NCBI RefSeq assembly: GCF_014931375.1
Contig: NZ_CP063117.1
Coordinates: forward strand, 310,001 to 374,000
Direction: 5' to 3'
Length of the DNA: 64,000 nucleotides
Origin: Haemophilus parainfluenzae
Lineage (GTDB): Bacteria > Pseudomonadota > Gammaproteobacteria > Enterobacterales > Pasteurellaceae
Both the position numbers and the translations under genes were made by a program. Of this stretch, positions 43,539 to 53,312 are shown piece by piece (within the stretch, counting starts at the first letter, position 1; each line of letters starts with the position of its first letter). The notes beneath the pieces were generated by a model that made no database searches, had not been told where the DNA came from, and worked only from the letters and a program-made list of their open reading frames with translations.

Positions 43539-44114
43539 TTATTTTAAAATAAGATAAGCAATCACAGCCAGAGCAACCACACTCCAACCAATGATTTCAA
43601 TAGATTTACGTAATTTCGTTGCGAATTTCTCTCCGCCCCATGCGGCAAGTTTTGCCACTAAAATAAAACGAGCAAAACGCGATACAAATGCGGTAATCAC
43701 AAAGGGGATAAATGCCATTTGCATCACACCTGCACAAATCGTGAAAACTTTATAAGGAATTGGACTAAAACCAGCAACAAAGACTACTAAAATGCCCCAT
43801 TCTTTAAACCACGCCATGGCCTGTTCCCAAGCAGCTTGGTAGCCCCATTGTTGAATATAACCTTGAACCCAACCAAAGGCATAGTAACCAATAGCATAAC
43901 CAATCATTCCACCGACAACCGAAGCAATCGTAGTATAAAGTGCAAAACGAAATGCACTTTTCGGCTTTGACATTGACATCGGAATCAACATCACATCCGG
44001 TGGAACAGGGAAAAAAATGGCCTCAATAAAACTCACAAAGGATAACCAAAACACGGCAAAGCGATGTTTTGACCATTGCATTGTTTTATCATACATCGCA
44101 CCAAAAATATTCAT
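43539..44114 (-). CDS. YqaA/DedA-family membrane protein
   Basis: 191-residue DedA-like (SNARE-associated) inner-membrane protein. FIEAIFFPVPPDVMLIPM and GFSPIPYKVFTICAGVM contain the paired motifs of the family, with helices flanking each re-entrant loop. DedA relatives are linked to undecaprenyl-phosphate or phospholipid recycling and to membrane potential; the YqaA branch is uncharacterised. It follows surE with a ~50 bp gap, in a truD-surE-yqaA-lipoprotein-nlpD series. Confidence 0.88.
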   Translation of the reverse strand: MNIFGAMYDKTMQWSKHRFAVFWLSFVSFIEAIFFPVPPDVMLIPMSMSKPKSAFRFALYTTIASVVGGMIGYAIGYYAFGWVQGYIQQWGYQAAWEQAMAWFKEWGILVVFVAGFSPIPYKVFTICAGVMQMAFIPFVITAFVSRFARFILVAKLAAWGGEKFATKLRKSIEIIGWSVVALAVIAYLILK

Positions 44115-44165
44115 TCACTTATCCTTTATTGCTTCAATAGGGAAATTTCGTTTCAAAACGGCACA

Positions 44166-44906
44166 TTATTCACTTTCCAGCCAATCTTGTAAAGCAGCAA
44201 TTGACTGATGAGCCGTAAGATCGGCTTGAATTGGCGTAATGGCGACATAACCATTTTTTACCGCATGGAAATCTGTACCTTCACCATCATATTCTGGCAA
44301 GCCTGATGGTCCAATCCAATAAATATTTTCGCCACGATGATCTTCTTGTTTAATTACTTCCGCAGCGGATGAGCGATAGCCTAAATGACAGACTTTAATG
44401 CCTTTGAGTTCTTCGTAAGGCAAATCTGGCACATTGATATTGATCACTTCGCGTTTATTCAATAATTGAGGATGTAATTTGGGAATCAAATCACACACCA
44501 CGCGAGCCGCTGTTTCATAATGCAGACGACCATCTAAAGAGACGGCAATGGCTGGCAATCCCAAATGGCGACCTTCTAATGCTGCAGCCAAGGTGCCTGA
44601 ATACAATGTATCATCACCCATGTTACAACCTGCATTAATACCTGATACCACAAGATCCACTTGGCCAGATAAAAAACCGTTCAATGCCAAATGCACACAA
44701 TCAGCCGGCGTGCCATTTACGCAATAATCACCACTATCTAAATGACGAGGGCGAAGCGGCTCAACAAGCGTTAATGAGCTTGATGCCGCGCTACGATTAC
44801 GATCGGGCGCAACAATCACTACATCGGCAATTTTTCGTAATTCTTTTGCTAAAACTTGAATCCCTTCGGCGTGAAAACCGTCATCATTGCTGACTAAAAT
44901 TCGCAT
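44166..44906 (-). CDS. surE: 5'/3'-nucleotidase SurE
   Basis: Metal-dependent nucleotidase acting on nucleoside monophosphates and short polyphosphate. 246 residues. SNDDGFHA (6-13) supplies the metal aspartates; [15 protein letters not shown] and [11 protein letters not shown] follow, then [23 protein letters not shown]. Its start overlaps the truD stop by one base, so both are co-translated. The truD-surE-nlpD order is conserved with E. coli, minus pcm. Confidence 0.96.
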   Translation of the reverse strand: MRILVSNDDGFHAEGIQVLAKELRKIADVVIVAPDRNRSAASSSLTLVEPLRPRHLDSGDYCVNGTPADCVHLALNGFLSGQVDLVVSGINAGCNMGDDTLYSGTLAAALEGRHLGLPAIAVSLDGRLHYETAARVVCDLIPKLHPQLLNKREVININVPDLPYEELKGIKVCHLGYRSSAAEVIKQEDHRGENIYWIGPSGLPEYDGEGTDFHAVKNGYVAITPIQADLTAHQSIAALQDWLESE

Positions 44907-45928
44907 TATTCTTTTTCCTTAATATTCACCAACTCTCGCACCAATGCAGTGGCATAACTCCCTGCCGGCAAATAAAATGAGAGCTTCAATCCTTCTTCAA
45001 CAAACGACCAATGGAAATCTTTTGCCTGCATCAATAAAGGGCGGCGAGCGGCTTTCATTCGTTCTTGTTTCATTAATTCTTGGAAAACCTGGTGTTCTAA
45101 AACCACTTGATTTTCGACCGCACTTGCAGATAAATTTTCTTCGCCAATTAAAGGCGCAGTCAATAAAATATCTTGCTCGTTCAAACGTTGCTGTAAAACC
45201 GCTAAATCTTCATTTTCATCGGCTTTAAACCAACTGTGCGATCCGTTTAATTGCACAATATCGTCTCTTAGAACCCGATCTGCCACATTTTGTTCAATTC
45301 GTTCTGCCACAACTAAATTAAAAATTTCACTGCGAGCCGCTGAAAGGTAAAAACTGCGTTTTTTACGATCTTTGACCTTAATCTCCCCTTTCGCCCAACG
45401 AATCGCTTGAGTCAGATTATGGCCGTCGCGTCCAAAACGTTGTTCGGTAAAATAGTTAGGGAAACCGTATTTCGCCACAAAATTTAAGCGCTCATTCAAC
45501 TCGTCACTTTCTTTTGCGTCACGCAATAAAATCTCGAAGGCATTTCCTTGAAGGCTACCAGTACGAATTTTACGATTGTGGCGAGTCACTTCTAAAATCT
45601 CGACGCCTTCTAATTGAAATTGGCTAAAATCAGGCGTTTCTTTCCCCGGCATTTGCAAACAAAACCATTGTTCTGTAATACCATGACGATCTTTTAAACC
45701 GGCATACCCCATATTTCGATCAGAAATACCCGCAAACTTGGTAAGTTTTTCACCCACAAACAGTGTATTGCAATCCGTTTTACGGATTTTTACCGCGACA
45801 AATTCGCCTTCGCCTGACATTTCATAGCCAAGATCTTCTTTAACGATAAAATCAGCAAATTCTTGCTTTAAAAGTGCGGTTGTTTTTGGCTGTGTTTTTA
45901 AGGTGAAATAAGGGAGATGTTTGACCAT
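44906..45928 (-). CDS. truD: tRNA pseudouridine-13 synthase
   Basis: Makes pseudouridine at position 13 of tRNA-Glu. 340 residues. The catalytic aspartate is Asp80 in [26 protein letters not shown] and [14 protein letters not shown] are further TruD motifs, and the insertion (TRUD) domain occupies the middle. First gene of the truD-surE-yqaA group. An uptake core lies inside the start region near 45870. Confidence 0.95.
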   Translation of the reverse strand: MVKHLPYFTLKTQPKTTALLKQEFADFIVKEDLGYEMSGEGEFVAVKIRKTDCNTLFVGEKLTKFAGISDRNMGYAGLKDRHGITEQWFCLQMPGKETPDFSQFQLEGVEILEVTRHNRKIRTGSLQGNAFEILLRDAKESDELNERLNFVAKYGFPNYFTEQRFGRDGHNLTQAIRWAKGEIKVKDRKKRSFYLSAARSEIFNLVVAERIEQNVADRVLRDDIVQLNGSHSWFKADENEDLAVLQQRLNEQDILLTAPLIGEENLSASAVENQVVLEHQVFQELMKQERMKAARRPLLMQAKDFHWSFVEEGLKLSFYLPAGSYATALVRELVNIKEKE

Positions 45929-46134
45929 TTTTTTCGTTCTAAAATAAGAAAGCCCAACTTTTTTCGCTGCAATAAATAGCGTGATCAGCTGGGCATGTTA
46001 AGCACAATTTATTCGCGCAGAATTTTAACCTTTCCGCCCCCTCAAGGCAAACTGAAATGAGCATAAATTTTTAGCGACATTTTCATCTTTATCCCCTACA
46101 ATGACCGCACTTTTTCTGACAAAAGGAATGCCTT

Positions 46135-46563
46135 ATGACGAACTTTAACGAACTCCAAGAAGAAACCCGTGAAATCATTACGGATTTATTAAATGACGGC
46201 AGCGATCCGGATGCCCTTTATATTATCGAACATCATATCGCCCATTATGATTTTGATACCTTAGAAAAAATTGCCGTGGATGCTTTCAAAGCAGGCTATG
46301 AAGTGTCAGAAGCAGAAGAATTTGAAGATGAAAATGGCAAGGTCATTTTCTGTTTTGACATCATCAGTGAAGTGGAATTAAAGCCTGAAATTATTGATGC
46401 ACAACAAAAAGAAATTTTACCATTAGTCGAAAAATACAAAGGCATTTATGATGGCTGGGGCACATATTTTGAAGATCCGAATGCAGAGGACGATGAATAC
46501 GGCGATGACGGCGAATTTTTTGACGATGAAGATGTCGAAGACGACAACGAACGTTTACATTAA
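46135..46563 (+). CDS. rraB: Regulator of ribonuclease E activity B
   Basis: 142-residue acidic protein; the RraB features are the [21 protein letters not shown] start, [13 protein letters not shown], and YDGWGTYFE before a strongly acidic tail (~122-140). RraB binds RNase E and lowers its RNA decay activity in E. coli. The stop codon falls in a perfect 15-bp tandem duplication, so the last residues and the stop sequence are repeated just after the gene. Confidence 0.92.
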   Translation: MTNFNELQEETREIITDLLNDGSDPDALYIIEHHIAHYDFDTLEKIAVDAFKAGYEVSEAEEFEDENGKVIFCFDIISEVELKPEIIDAQQKEILPLVEKYKGIYDGWGTYFEDPNAEDDEYGDDGEFFDDEDVEDDNERLH

Positions 46564-46580
46564 TAACGTTTACATTAATA
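46551..46580 (+). repeat. 15-bp tandem duplication across the rraB stop codon
   Basis: ACGTTTACATTAATA occurs twice head-to-tail (46551-46565, 46566-46580). The first copy includes the last rraB codons and its TAA. Confidence 0.95.
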
Positions 46581-46640
46581 ATAACACAGGGCGTGTCAAA
46601 CCGCCCTTAATTTTTATCTTACCAAAATAGGAATGAAACA

Positions 46641-47354
46641 ATGAAACTCAAAGCGCTTTCTTTAGCATTACTTGCCTTGCCTATCACTTCTTTTGCTGCA
46701 GAACCCGTACCTCATCAGCCAACTGATGTCAGCTTTAGTGTTGAAGCTGAAAGAGAGGTAGAACGTGATTTATTGCAAGTCTCCCTTTTTTACCAAGCGG
46801 AAGGCAATGATTTATCTGCACTCAATAAAACTATGGCAGAAAAAATGAATAAAGCCATTGAGTTGGCAAAAGCACAAAGTGCGGTTGAAATTAAAGATAA
46901 TTCTCGTAATACCTGGATTCGCTATGACAATAAAGGCAAACAACAAGGTTGGATTGCACGTGCAGAATTAACTTTGGAAAGTAAAGATTCTCAAGCGTTA
47001 TCAACCTTAGTGCATGAATTAGATGGTGTATTAGCCATTGATCGCGTTAGTGCGTCTGTTTCACGTGAGAAATTAAGTAGTTTAGAAAAGGAATTAACTA
47101 AAGAAGCTTTAGCGAAAGTTAAAGATAAAGCACTCTTAATTCAAGAATCTTTGCAGATGAAAGGTTATCACACACAAAGCCTTGACGTATCTTCTGCCAA
47201 TGATTCAGCGAATGATTTCCGCCCTTATGCCGCAGGGGCAATGATGGCAAAAAGTTTCTCTTACTCGGATGAAAAAGATGAAACTTACACTCAAAGTGGC
47301 AAAGAGAAAATTAAAGTCAGTGTGAATGCGCGAATTGCATTGCTTAAAGAATAA
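46641..47354 (+). CDS. SIMPL-domain (DUF541) periplasmic protein
   Basis: Signal peptide (1-19, ending SFA) followed by a SIMPL/DUF541 domain, 237 residues. The opening TDVSFSVEAEREVERDLLQVSLFYQAEG and the closing KEKIKVSVNARIAL stretches (given in short parts) fit the family, which forms periplasmic oligomers of poorly known role, linked to oxidative stress in E. coli YggE. GGAATG region supports the start. An uptake core sits inside near 46877. Confidence 0.85.
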   Translation: MKLKALSLALLALPITSFAAEPVPHQPTDVSFSVEAEREVERDLLQVSLFYQAEGNDLSALNKTMAEKMNKAIELAKAQSAVEIKDNSRNTWIRYDNKGKQQGWIARAELTLESKDSQALSTLVHELDGVLAIDRVSASVSREKLSSLEKELTKEALAKVKDKALLIQESLQMKGYHTQSLDVSSANDSANDFRPYAAGAMMAKSFSYSDEKDETYTQSGKEKIKVSVNARIALLKE

Positions 47355-47398
47355 TTTTCTATACAATGAATGACGATTTTTTTAATAAGGAAAACAAT

Positions 47399-48037
47399 AT
47401 GAAAGTAGCAAAAAATACGGTTGTGAGTATCGCTTACCAAGTACGTACTCAAGACGGTGTATTAGTTGATGAAGCACCAGCAAATCAACCATTAGAATAT
47501 TTACAAGGCCACAATAACTTAATCATTGGTCTTGAAAATGCCTTAGAAGGTAAAGAAGTTGGCGACAAATTTGAAGTGCGTGTTCAACCTGAAGAAGGCT
47601 ACGGCGAATACAATGAAAACATGGTTCAACGTGTACCAAAAGAGGTATTCCAAGGCGTTGATGAAGTCGTTGTTGGCATGCGTTTCTTAGCTGACACGGA
47701 TATCGGCCCTGTTCCTGTTGTGATCACTGAAGTGGATGGCGATGAAGTAGTGGTTGATGGTAACCACATGTTAGCGGGTCAAGAATTACACTTCACTGTG
47801 GAAGTTGTTGGCACTCGTGAAGCAACATTAGAAGAAATTGCTCACGGTCACGTGCATGGTGAACACGATCATCACCATCATCACGATGATGAAGGTGGTC
47901 ACGGCTGCGGTTGTGGCGGTCACGGTCATCATCACCATGATCACGATCATGGACACGGCGGTTGCTGTGGCGGTGATCATAAACACGATCATGATCACGG
48001 ACACGGTCATGGCGGCTGTGGTTGCGGCGGTCACTAA
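47399..48037 (+). CDS. slyD: SlyD FKBP-type peptidyl-prolyl isomerase with His/Cys-rich metal tail
   Basis: Start at 47399 (AAGGAAAACAAT). 212 residues: FKBP domain split by an insert-in-flap (1-~145; motifs LEYLQGHNNLIIGLE and RVQPEEGYGEY), then a long tail (~150-212) dominated by His, Asp, Gly and CGCGG clusters. SlyD is a cytosolic isomerase and chaperone that binds nickel and other metals and feeds hydrogenase or urease maturation. The tail here is rich and repetitive, ending in HGGCGCGGH. Confidence 0.95.
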   Translation: MKVAKNTVVSIAYQVRTQDGVLVDEAPANQPLEYLQGHNNLIIGLENALEGKEVGDKFEVRVQPEEGYGEYNENMVQRVPKEVFQGVDEVVVGMRFLADTDIGPVPVVITEVDGDEVVVDGNHMLAGQELHFTVEVVGTREATLEEIAHGHVHGEHDHHHHHDDEGGHGCGCGGHGHHHHDHDHGHGGCCGGDHKHDHDHGHGHGGCGCGGH

Positions 48038-48052
48038 TCTTAATCTAGAGAC

Positions 48053-48089
48053 AAAAAAAGTGCGGTTAAAAATAACCGCACTTTTTCTT
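48053..48089. terminator. Uptake-signal hairpin terminator between slyD and hslU
   Basis: AAAAAGTGCGGTTA and TAACCGCACTTTTT pair around AAAA, with A and T runs on both sides between convergent genes. Confidence 0.92.
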
Positions 48090-48103
48090 TATCTAAACTT
48101 TCA

Positions 48104-49438
48104 TTACAGAATAAATCGACTTAAATCTTCATTCTCGATCACTTCGCCTAATGCCTCAATCACATAGGCCGCATCAATATTTACGGTTTGTCCGTTCATA
48201 TCGCTCGCATCGAATGAAATTTTATCCATTAAACGTTCCATAACGGTATGTAAACGTCTTGCGCCGATATTCTCCGTTTTCTCATTCACACGGAAGGCGG
48301 CTTCAGCAATTTTCTTAATCGCATCTTGTGTAAACTCAATGCTCACGCCTTCTGTTGCCATGAGCGCTTTATATTGCTCCGTTAAAGATGCATTTGGTTC
48401 AGTTAGAATACGCTCAAAATCTTCTGCCGTTAATGCTGATAATTCAACACGAATCGGCAAACGACCTTGCAACTCTGGGATTAAATCCGATGGACGCGCC
48501 ACTTGGAATGCACCCGATGCAATAAAGAGAATATGATCAGTTTTCACCATCCCGTGTTTGGTATTAACCGTTGAACCTTCCACTAATGGCAATAAGTCTC
48601 GTTGCACGCCTTCACGAGAGACATCGGCACCACTGTATTCGCCTTTTTTACAGATCTTATCGATCTCATCAATAAACACGATACCGTTTTGCTCAACTGC
48701 ATCGATAGCTTTTTGTTTCAATTCCTCTGGATTGATCAATTTGGCTGCTTCATCATCAATTAAGGTTTTTAACGCATCCTTAATTTTCATTTTGCGTTTT
48801 TTAGTTTTATCCGATCCCAGGCTTTGGAACATGGATTGCAACTGATTAGTCATTTCTTCCATGCCTGGAGGCGCCATGATTTCTACGCCCATTGACACGC
48901 CCGCAGACACATCAATTTCGATTTCTTTATCGTCTAATTGTCCTTCACGTAATTTTTTACGGAACGCTTGGCGAGTGCTGCTGTTGGTGTCGTGGTTTTC
49001 GACTTCACCCCATTGATTTTTCGGTGGGGGCAATAATGCATCTAAAATACGATCTTCCGCCGCATCTTCTGCTTTCGCACGATTTTTCGCAATTTCTTGT
49101 TGGCGAACCAATTTCATCGCACTGTCCGTTAAATCACGGATAATGGAATCCACTTCTTTCCCCACATAGCCCACTTCGGTGAACTTGGTTGCTTCCACTT
49201 TAATGAATGGTGCATTAGCTAATTTTGCAAGACGACGCGCAATCTCGGTTTTACCCACGCCCGTTGGTCCAATCATTAAAATATTTTTAGGGGTAACTTC
49301 ATGGCGAAGTGGCTCTTGCAACTGCATTCTTCTCCAACGGTTACGCAACGCGATCGCAACCGCTCTTTTCGCCTCTTTTTGGCCGATAATATGTTGATCT
49401 AATTCGGAAACAATTTCACGAGGGGTCATTTCAGACAT
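48104..49438 (-). CDS. hslU: HslU ATPase/unfoldase subunit of the HslVU protease
   Basis: AAA+ ATPase of 444 residues. Walker A GPTGVGKT (57-64), Walker [11 protein letters not shown]-domain between them with the [11 protein letters not shown] segment, sensor region and a C-terminal EDLSRFIL tail that docks into HslV. Co-transcribed with hslV, 9 bp after it, from a heat-shock promoter. Confidence 0.97.
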   Translation of the reverse strand: MSEMTPREIVSELDQHIIGQKEAKRAVAIALRNRWRRMQLQEPLRHEVTPKNILMIGPTGVGKTEIARRLAKLANAPFIKVEATKFTEVGYVGKEVDSIIRDLTDSAMKLVRQQEIAKNRAKAEDAAEDRILDALLPPPKNQWGEVENHDTNSSTRQAFRKKLREGQLDDKEIEIDVSAGVSMGVEIMAPPGMEEMTNQLQSMFQSLGSDKTKKRKMKIKDALKTLIDDEAAKLINPEELKQKAIDAVEQNGIVFIDEIDKICKKGEYSGADVSREGVQRDLLPLVEGSTVNTKHGMVKTDHILFIASGAFQVARPSDLIPELQGRLPIRVELSALTAEDFERILTEPNASLTEQYKALMATEGVSIEFTQDAIKKIAEAAFRVNEKTENIGARRLHTVMERLMDKISFDASDMNGQTVNIDAAYVIEALGEVIENEDLSRFIL

Positions 49439-49447
49439 AATTTTTCC

Positions 49448-49978
49448 TTATTTATTCGGTAATTCTTCGATAGTGAAATTCGTATTGGTGAACACGCAAA
49501 TATCACCCGCAATTTTTAAAGATTTTTCTACAATTTCACGAGCTGATAAATCGGTATTTTCTACCAACGCACGGGCTGCTGATAATGCATAATTACCGCC
49601 TGAACCAATGGCTAAAATCTGATCAGCTTCTGGTTGCACCACATCACCAATACCGGTAATGATTAAACTTTCTTTTTCATCCGCCACAATCAGCATCGCT
49701 TCTAACTTGCGTAACGCACGATCGGTTCGCCAATCTTTGGCTAATTCCACCGCAGCTTTTAACAAATGTCCTTGATGCATTTCTAATTTACGCTCAAATA
49801 ATTCAAATAAGGTGAACGCATCGGCTGTACCACCTGCGAAACCGGCTAAAACTTTGCCATTATATAAACGGCGCACTTTACGGGCATTCCCTTTCATCAC
49901 TGTGTTGCCTAATGAAACCTGTCCATCGCCCCCAACAACCACTTGGCCATTACGACGTACGCTTACAATTGTTGTCAT
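49448..49978 (-). CDS. hslV: HslV peptidase subunit
   Basis: Proteasome-like threonine peptidase, 176 residues. After Met removal the mature protein starts [20 protein letters not shown], with Thr1 as nucleophile; [14 protein letters not shown] is conserved. It forms the two-ring core of HslVU, degrading proteins such as SulA and misfolded substrates. First gene of hslVU. Confidence 0.97.
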   Translation of the reverse strand: MTTIVSVRRNGQVVVGGDGQVSLGNTVMKGNARKVRRLYNGKVLAGFAGGTADAFTLFELFERKLEMHQGHLLKAAVELAKDWRTDRALRKLEAMLIVADEKESLIITGIGDVVQPEADQILAIGSGGNYALSAARALVENTDLSAREIVEKSLKIAGDICVFTNTNFTIEELPNK

Positions 49979-50013
49979 TCTTTTAATCCTTCTTTTAAGA
50001 AAAGTTACTCGTT

Positions 50014-50042
50014 ATATGGCGATCGATTCCACCAAATTCAAG
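50014..50042 (-). promoter_or_regulatory. Sigma-32 heat-shock promoter of hslVU
   Basis: On the reverse strand CTTGAAT (50042-50036), a 14-bp spacer and CGCCATAT (50021-50014) match the sigma-32 consensus CTTGAAA-N13..15-CCCCATNT well, ~36 bp before the hslV start. Confidence 0.75.
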
Positions 50043-50088
50043 GGAAAATTTTTCTTTGATGCTTTATTAGACAATCAGTTTTAAAAAA

Positions 50089-50104
50089 TGTGACAAAGAT
50101 CACT
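50089..50104. promoter_or_regulatory. CRP-like site upstream of aphA
   Basis: TGTGA-CAAAGA-TCACT matches the CRP consensus at 9 of 10 core positions, about 100 bp before aphA and between the divergent hslV and aphA promoters. E. coli aphA is also catabolite controlled. Confidence 0.6.
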
Positions 50105-50198
50105 TTTTTAAATAGCAAACGATTGCTATTATTTCACACCTTTATTTTAAAGGAATATGATTTGTTACAAATAAAACAAACTACTTAATGAGGAAAAC

Positions 50199-50906
50199 AT
50201 GAAAAATTTACTTAAACTTTCTGCCATTGCAATTTTAGCGGCAAGCGCAGCCTCTACTTTTGCATCAAACAAAGAACCTTACACTGAACAAGGTACGAAT
50301 GCTCGTGAAATGACAGAGCAAAAACCGATTCACTGGATCTCTGTTGAGCAGTTGAAAAAAGAATTAGAAGGCAAAGCACCAATTAATGTGAGCTTCGACA
50401 TTGATGATACTGTACTTTTCAGTAGCCCTTGTTTCTACCACGGCCAAGAAAAATACTCACCAGGTAAAAATGATTACTTAAAAAATCAAGATTTCTGGAA
50501 TGAAGTGAATGCGGGTTGTGACCAATATTCCATTCCAAAACAAATTGCGGTGGATTTAATTAATATGCACCAAGCACGTGGTGACCAAATTTATTTCATC
50601 ACAGGTCGTACAGCGGGCGATAAAGATGGTGTGACACCTGTGCTACAAAAAGCCTTTAATATTAAAGATATGCACCCTGTAGAATTCATGGGCGGTCGCA
50701 AACTTCCAACTAAATATAACAAAACACCGGGTATTATTGACCACAAAGTGAGTATTCACTATGGAGACAGCGATGACGATATACTCGCAGCAAAAGAAGC
50801 AGGTGTTCGTGGTATTCGTTTAATGCGTGCAGCAAACTCTACTTACCAACCAATGCCAACCCTTGGTGGCTACGGTGAAGAAGTATTGATTAACTCAAAT
50901 TACTAA
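50199..50906 (+). CDS. aphA: Class B acid phosphatase AphA
   Basis: Periplasmic phosphatase/phosphotransferase with signal peptide (1-23). HAD-type DDDD motifs: FDIDDTVLF (Asp67, Asp69) and the later GDSDDDI; FITGR is the second motif. 235 residues, standard for class B. It releases nucleosides from nucleotides in the periplasm, relevant for a genus that scavenges NAD and nucleotides. Binding site GAGGAAAAC. Confidence 0.95.
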   Translation: MKNLLKLSAIAILAASAASTFASNKEPYTEQGTNAREMTEQKPIHWISVEQLKKELEGKAPINVSFDIDDTVLFSSPCFYHGQEKYSPGKNDYLKNQDFWNEVNAGCDQYSIPKQIAVDLINMHQARGDQIYFITGRTAGDKDGVTPVLQKAFNIKDMHPVEFMGGRKLPTKYNKTPGIIDHKVSIHYGDSDDDILAAKEAGVRGIRLMRAANSTYQPMPTLGGYGEEVLINSNY

Positions 50907-50913
50907 TCTTCCT

Positions 50914-50945
50914 AAAAAGTGCGGTTATTTTGACCGCACTTTTCT
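50914..50945 (+). terminator. Uptake-signal hairpin terminator of aphA
   Basis: AAAAGTGCGGTTA pairs with TGACCGCACTTTT (one mismatch) and is followed by CTTAT. Confidence 0.85.
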
Positions 50946-51021
50946 TATCTAATTAACCATCTTAATTTTTAAAAAGTTTCTGGGAATATGCTAAAATTTT
51001 TCTGTTTTCAGGAGCCTATTT

Positions 51022-52632
51022 ATGTCAGAACTCACGTCTAATCAATACTTAATTATCATTGCCGTGCTGGTTTTTATCAGTATTGTGATGCTTTTTCTAT
51101 TAAGCCGTAGCAAACAAGATACACAAGAATTACAACAAGATCTCAATAAAACTATCGGCGATTACAATCAATTGGCTGAGCGTTTTGACTCCTTAAGTGC
51201 GGTCAAAAATCAATTAGAACAACAAGCCGTTAAAGTACAAACTCATGCGGAAGGTTTGCAAACTCGTCTTAATGAACGTGATGAAAAAATCCAATATTTA
51301 GAAAAAGAATTAGATGAAGAACAGCTCCGCCACGATCAAATTGGCGGGCAAATCACCGCATTAAAAGAACGCTTTGGGATAGCATCTGCACAAGCAGAAA
51401 GCTTGCAAGGTCAATTACAACAAGCACAAGAAAATGTACTTAGAAAAGAACAAGAGCAGCAAAAAACGCAGGAAAAATTGACCGCACTTTCACAAGAATT
51501 AACGGAGCTCAAAACCACCCTTTCCGAAAAAGAAAAACATTTTGCTGAACAGCAACAGCATATTGAGCAATCCAAACAACAGCTAGGTGTGGAATTCCAA
51601 AATCTGGCCAACCGCATTTTGGAAGAAAAAAGCCAATCCTTTAATCAAACCAATCAAACCGCATTGGAAACCTTGTTGAAGCCTTTCCGTGAACAAATCG
51701 AGGGCTTTCAAAAACGAGTCAATGAAATCCATTCGGAATCGGTGAAAGGCAATGCGGGTTTAGAAGCGGAAATCAAAAAGGTGTTGGAAATTGGCTTAAA
51801 TATGTCGCAAGAAGCCAATAATTTAACTTCTGCTTTAAAAGGTGAAAAGAAAACCCTAGGCAACTGGGGAGAAGTACAACTTGAGCGCGCACTTCAGTTG
51901 GCAGGCTTGATTGAAAACGTGCATTACAGTGCACAGGCTCATTTTAAAGATGAACAAGGCGGTCGAAACTATCCTGATTTTGTGCTCAATTTACCTGATG
52001 AGAAAAATATTATCATCGATAGCAAAATGTCATTGAATGCTTACGAAAGTGCGGTCAATTCTGAGGATGAATTTGAACGTGAGCGTTTACTAAGGGAGCA
52101 TATTAAAGCCCTGAAAAATCACATTGATGACTTGCACCGCAAGGATTACAGCAATTTGATTGGCATGCGCAGTCCTAATTTTGTCTTGATGTTCATTGCA
52201 GTGGAACCCGCTTATATTGAAGCCTTAAAATTAGACCCAAGTCTATTTAATTATGGCTACGAGAAAAATGTCATTATGGTTTCACACACGACTCTCATGC
52301 CAATTTTACGCACAGTGGCAAATTTATGGCGTATCGAACGAGGCAATGCCGAAGCCAAAGAAATCGCAGAAAAAGCAGGTGAAATTTACAACCAGATTTG
52401 CTTGGTGGCCGAACGCTTGAACAAACTAGGCAACACCCTTTCCACAGTGAGCAATCAATACAACAGCACCGTTACTGCCCTAGTGGGGCAACAAGGTTTA
52501 GTGGGGAAAGTGGAACGCTTTAAAGACTTGTCAGCGAAAGCTAACAAGAGCATGCCAAACGTTGAATTGCTCAATAATGACGTGGATTTAACGCGCCTAT
52601 CCCTTATCACTACCGAGAATGAGGTAAAATAA
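51022..52632 (+). CDS. rmuC: RmuC family DNA recombination protein
   Basis: 536 residues: one N-terminal membrane helix (~8-27), a long coiled coil rich in Gln/Glu (~35-190), then a conserved nuclease-like domain (~250-440) with LGNWGEVQLERAL, YPDFVLNLPDEKNIIIDSKM (PD-D/ExK-like D...DxK pattern) and HIDDLHRKDY. RmuC limits inversions at short repeats in E. coli; its enzymology is not settled. CAGGAGCC binding site. Followed by its own terminator. Confidence 0.93.
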   Translation: MSELTSNQYLIIIAVLVFISIVMLFLLSRSKQDTQELQQDLNKTIGDYNQLAERFDSLSAVKNQLEQQAVKVQTHAEGLQTRLNERDEKIQYLEKELDEEQLRHDQIGGQITALKERFGIASAQAESLQGQLQQAQENVLRKEQEQQKTQEKLTALSQELTELKTTLSEKEKHFAEQQQHIEQSKQQLGVEFQNLANRILEEKSQSFNQTNQTALETLLKPFREQIEGFQKRVNEIHSESVKGNAGLEAEIKKVLEIGLNMSQEANNLTSALKGEKKTLGNWGEVQLERALQLAGLIENVHYSAQAHFKDEQGGRNYPDFVLNLPDEKNIIIDSKMSLNAYESAVNSEDEFERERLLREHIKALKNHIDDLHRKDYSNLIGMRSPNFVLMFIAVEPAYIEALKLDPSLFNYGYEKNVIMVSHTTLMPILRTVANLWRIERGNAEAKEIAEKAGEIYNQICLVAERLNKLGNTLSTVSNQYNSTVTALVGQQGLVGKVERFKDLSAKANKSMPNVELLNNDVDLTRLSLITTENEVK

Positions 52633-52656
52633 AAAACATCGGTTGAATTTTTCTTT

Positions 52657-52686
52657 AAAAGCGGCTATTTTCTTGCCGCTTTTTTA
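52657..52686 (+). terminator. Rho-independent terminator of rmuC
   Basis: AAAAGCGGC pairs with GCCGCTTTT around TATTTTCTT, followed by TTATTT. Confidence 0.88.
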
Positions 52687-52713
52687 TTTGAATTTTTATT
52701 TATGAGGAATTTT

Positions 52714-53271
52714 ATGGCAACGGAACAAAAAGAAATCTCGGATCCATGTGCAAAATATAATGAACAAACTAGCTTTCTAAGCAAAACGATTTTTGCAAGT
52801 CGTTGGTTACAAGTGCCTATTTATTTAGGTTTAATTGTTGTACAAGGCATCTATGCCTACAAGTTTATGAAAAACTTGTGGTATCTCATCACCAATGTTA
52901 ATGAAATGGATGCGGACACCATTATGCTCGCCGTCCTCAATCTCATTGATGTGGTGATGATTGCAAACTTATTGGTGATGGTAACATTAGGCGGATACGA
53001 GATTTTTGTTTCAAAACTTCGTACAAAAAACCATCCTGATCAACCTGAATGGATGAATCATGTGAATGCAACCGTACTGAAAGTGAAACTTTCTATGTCA
53101 ATTATCAGCATTTCGTCTATTCACTTATTGCAAACCTTTGTGAATGCCTCAAAAATTTCTGAAAAAACGATTATGTGGGAAGTGATTATTCATTTTTCTT
53201 TCTTGATTTCTGCAATTGCCATGGCTTATACCGACAAAATTCTCTACAGTACAAGCCACAAAAACCATTAA
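52714..53271 (+). CDS. UPF0114/YqhA-family membrane protein
   Basis: ATG at 52714 chosen (GAGGAATTTT before it); 185 residues. Three to four helices with the family pattern [37 protein letters not shown] and [18 protein letters not shown] (each ≤20 residues here). Function unknown for the whole family. It stands alone between two terminators. Confidence 0.88.
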   Translation: MATEQKEISDPCAKYNEQTSFLSKTIFASRWLQVPIYLGLIVVQGIYAYKFMKNLWYLITNVNEMDADTIMLAVLNLIDVVMIANLLVMVTLGGYEIFVSKLRTKNHPDQPEWMNHVNATVLKVKLSMSIISISSIHLLQTFVNASKISEKTIMWEVIIHFSFLISAIAMAYTDKILYSTSHKNH

Positions 53272-53276
53272 TACAA

Positions 53277-53312
53277 AAAGTACGGTCAAAATTGATCGCA
53301 CTTTTGTTTTTT
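53277..53312. terminator. Degenerate uptake-signal hairpin terminator
   Basis: AAAAGTACGGTCAA and TTGATCGCACTTTT pair with two mismatches around AA; both arms are one base off the uptake core. Lies between convergent UPF0114 and hslR genes. Confidence 0.8.

Noticed and set aside
47828..48167. Long frames on both strands over the slyD 3' end rich in Thr, Ile and Met
   Set aside because: They are produced by the repetitive His/Gly codons of the SlyD tail read in other frames.
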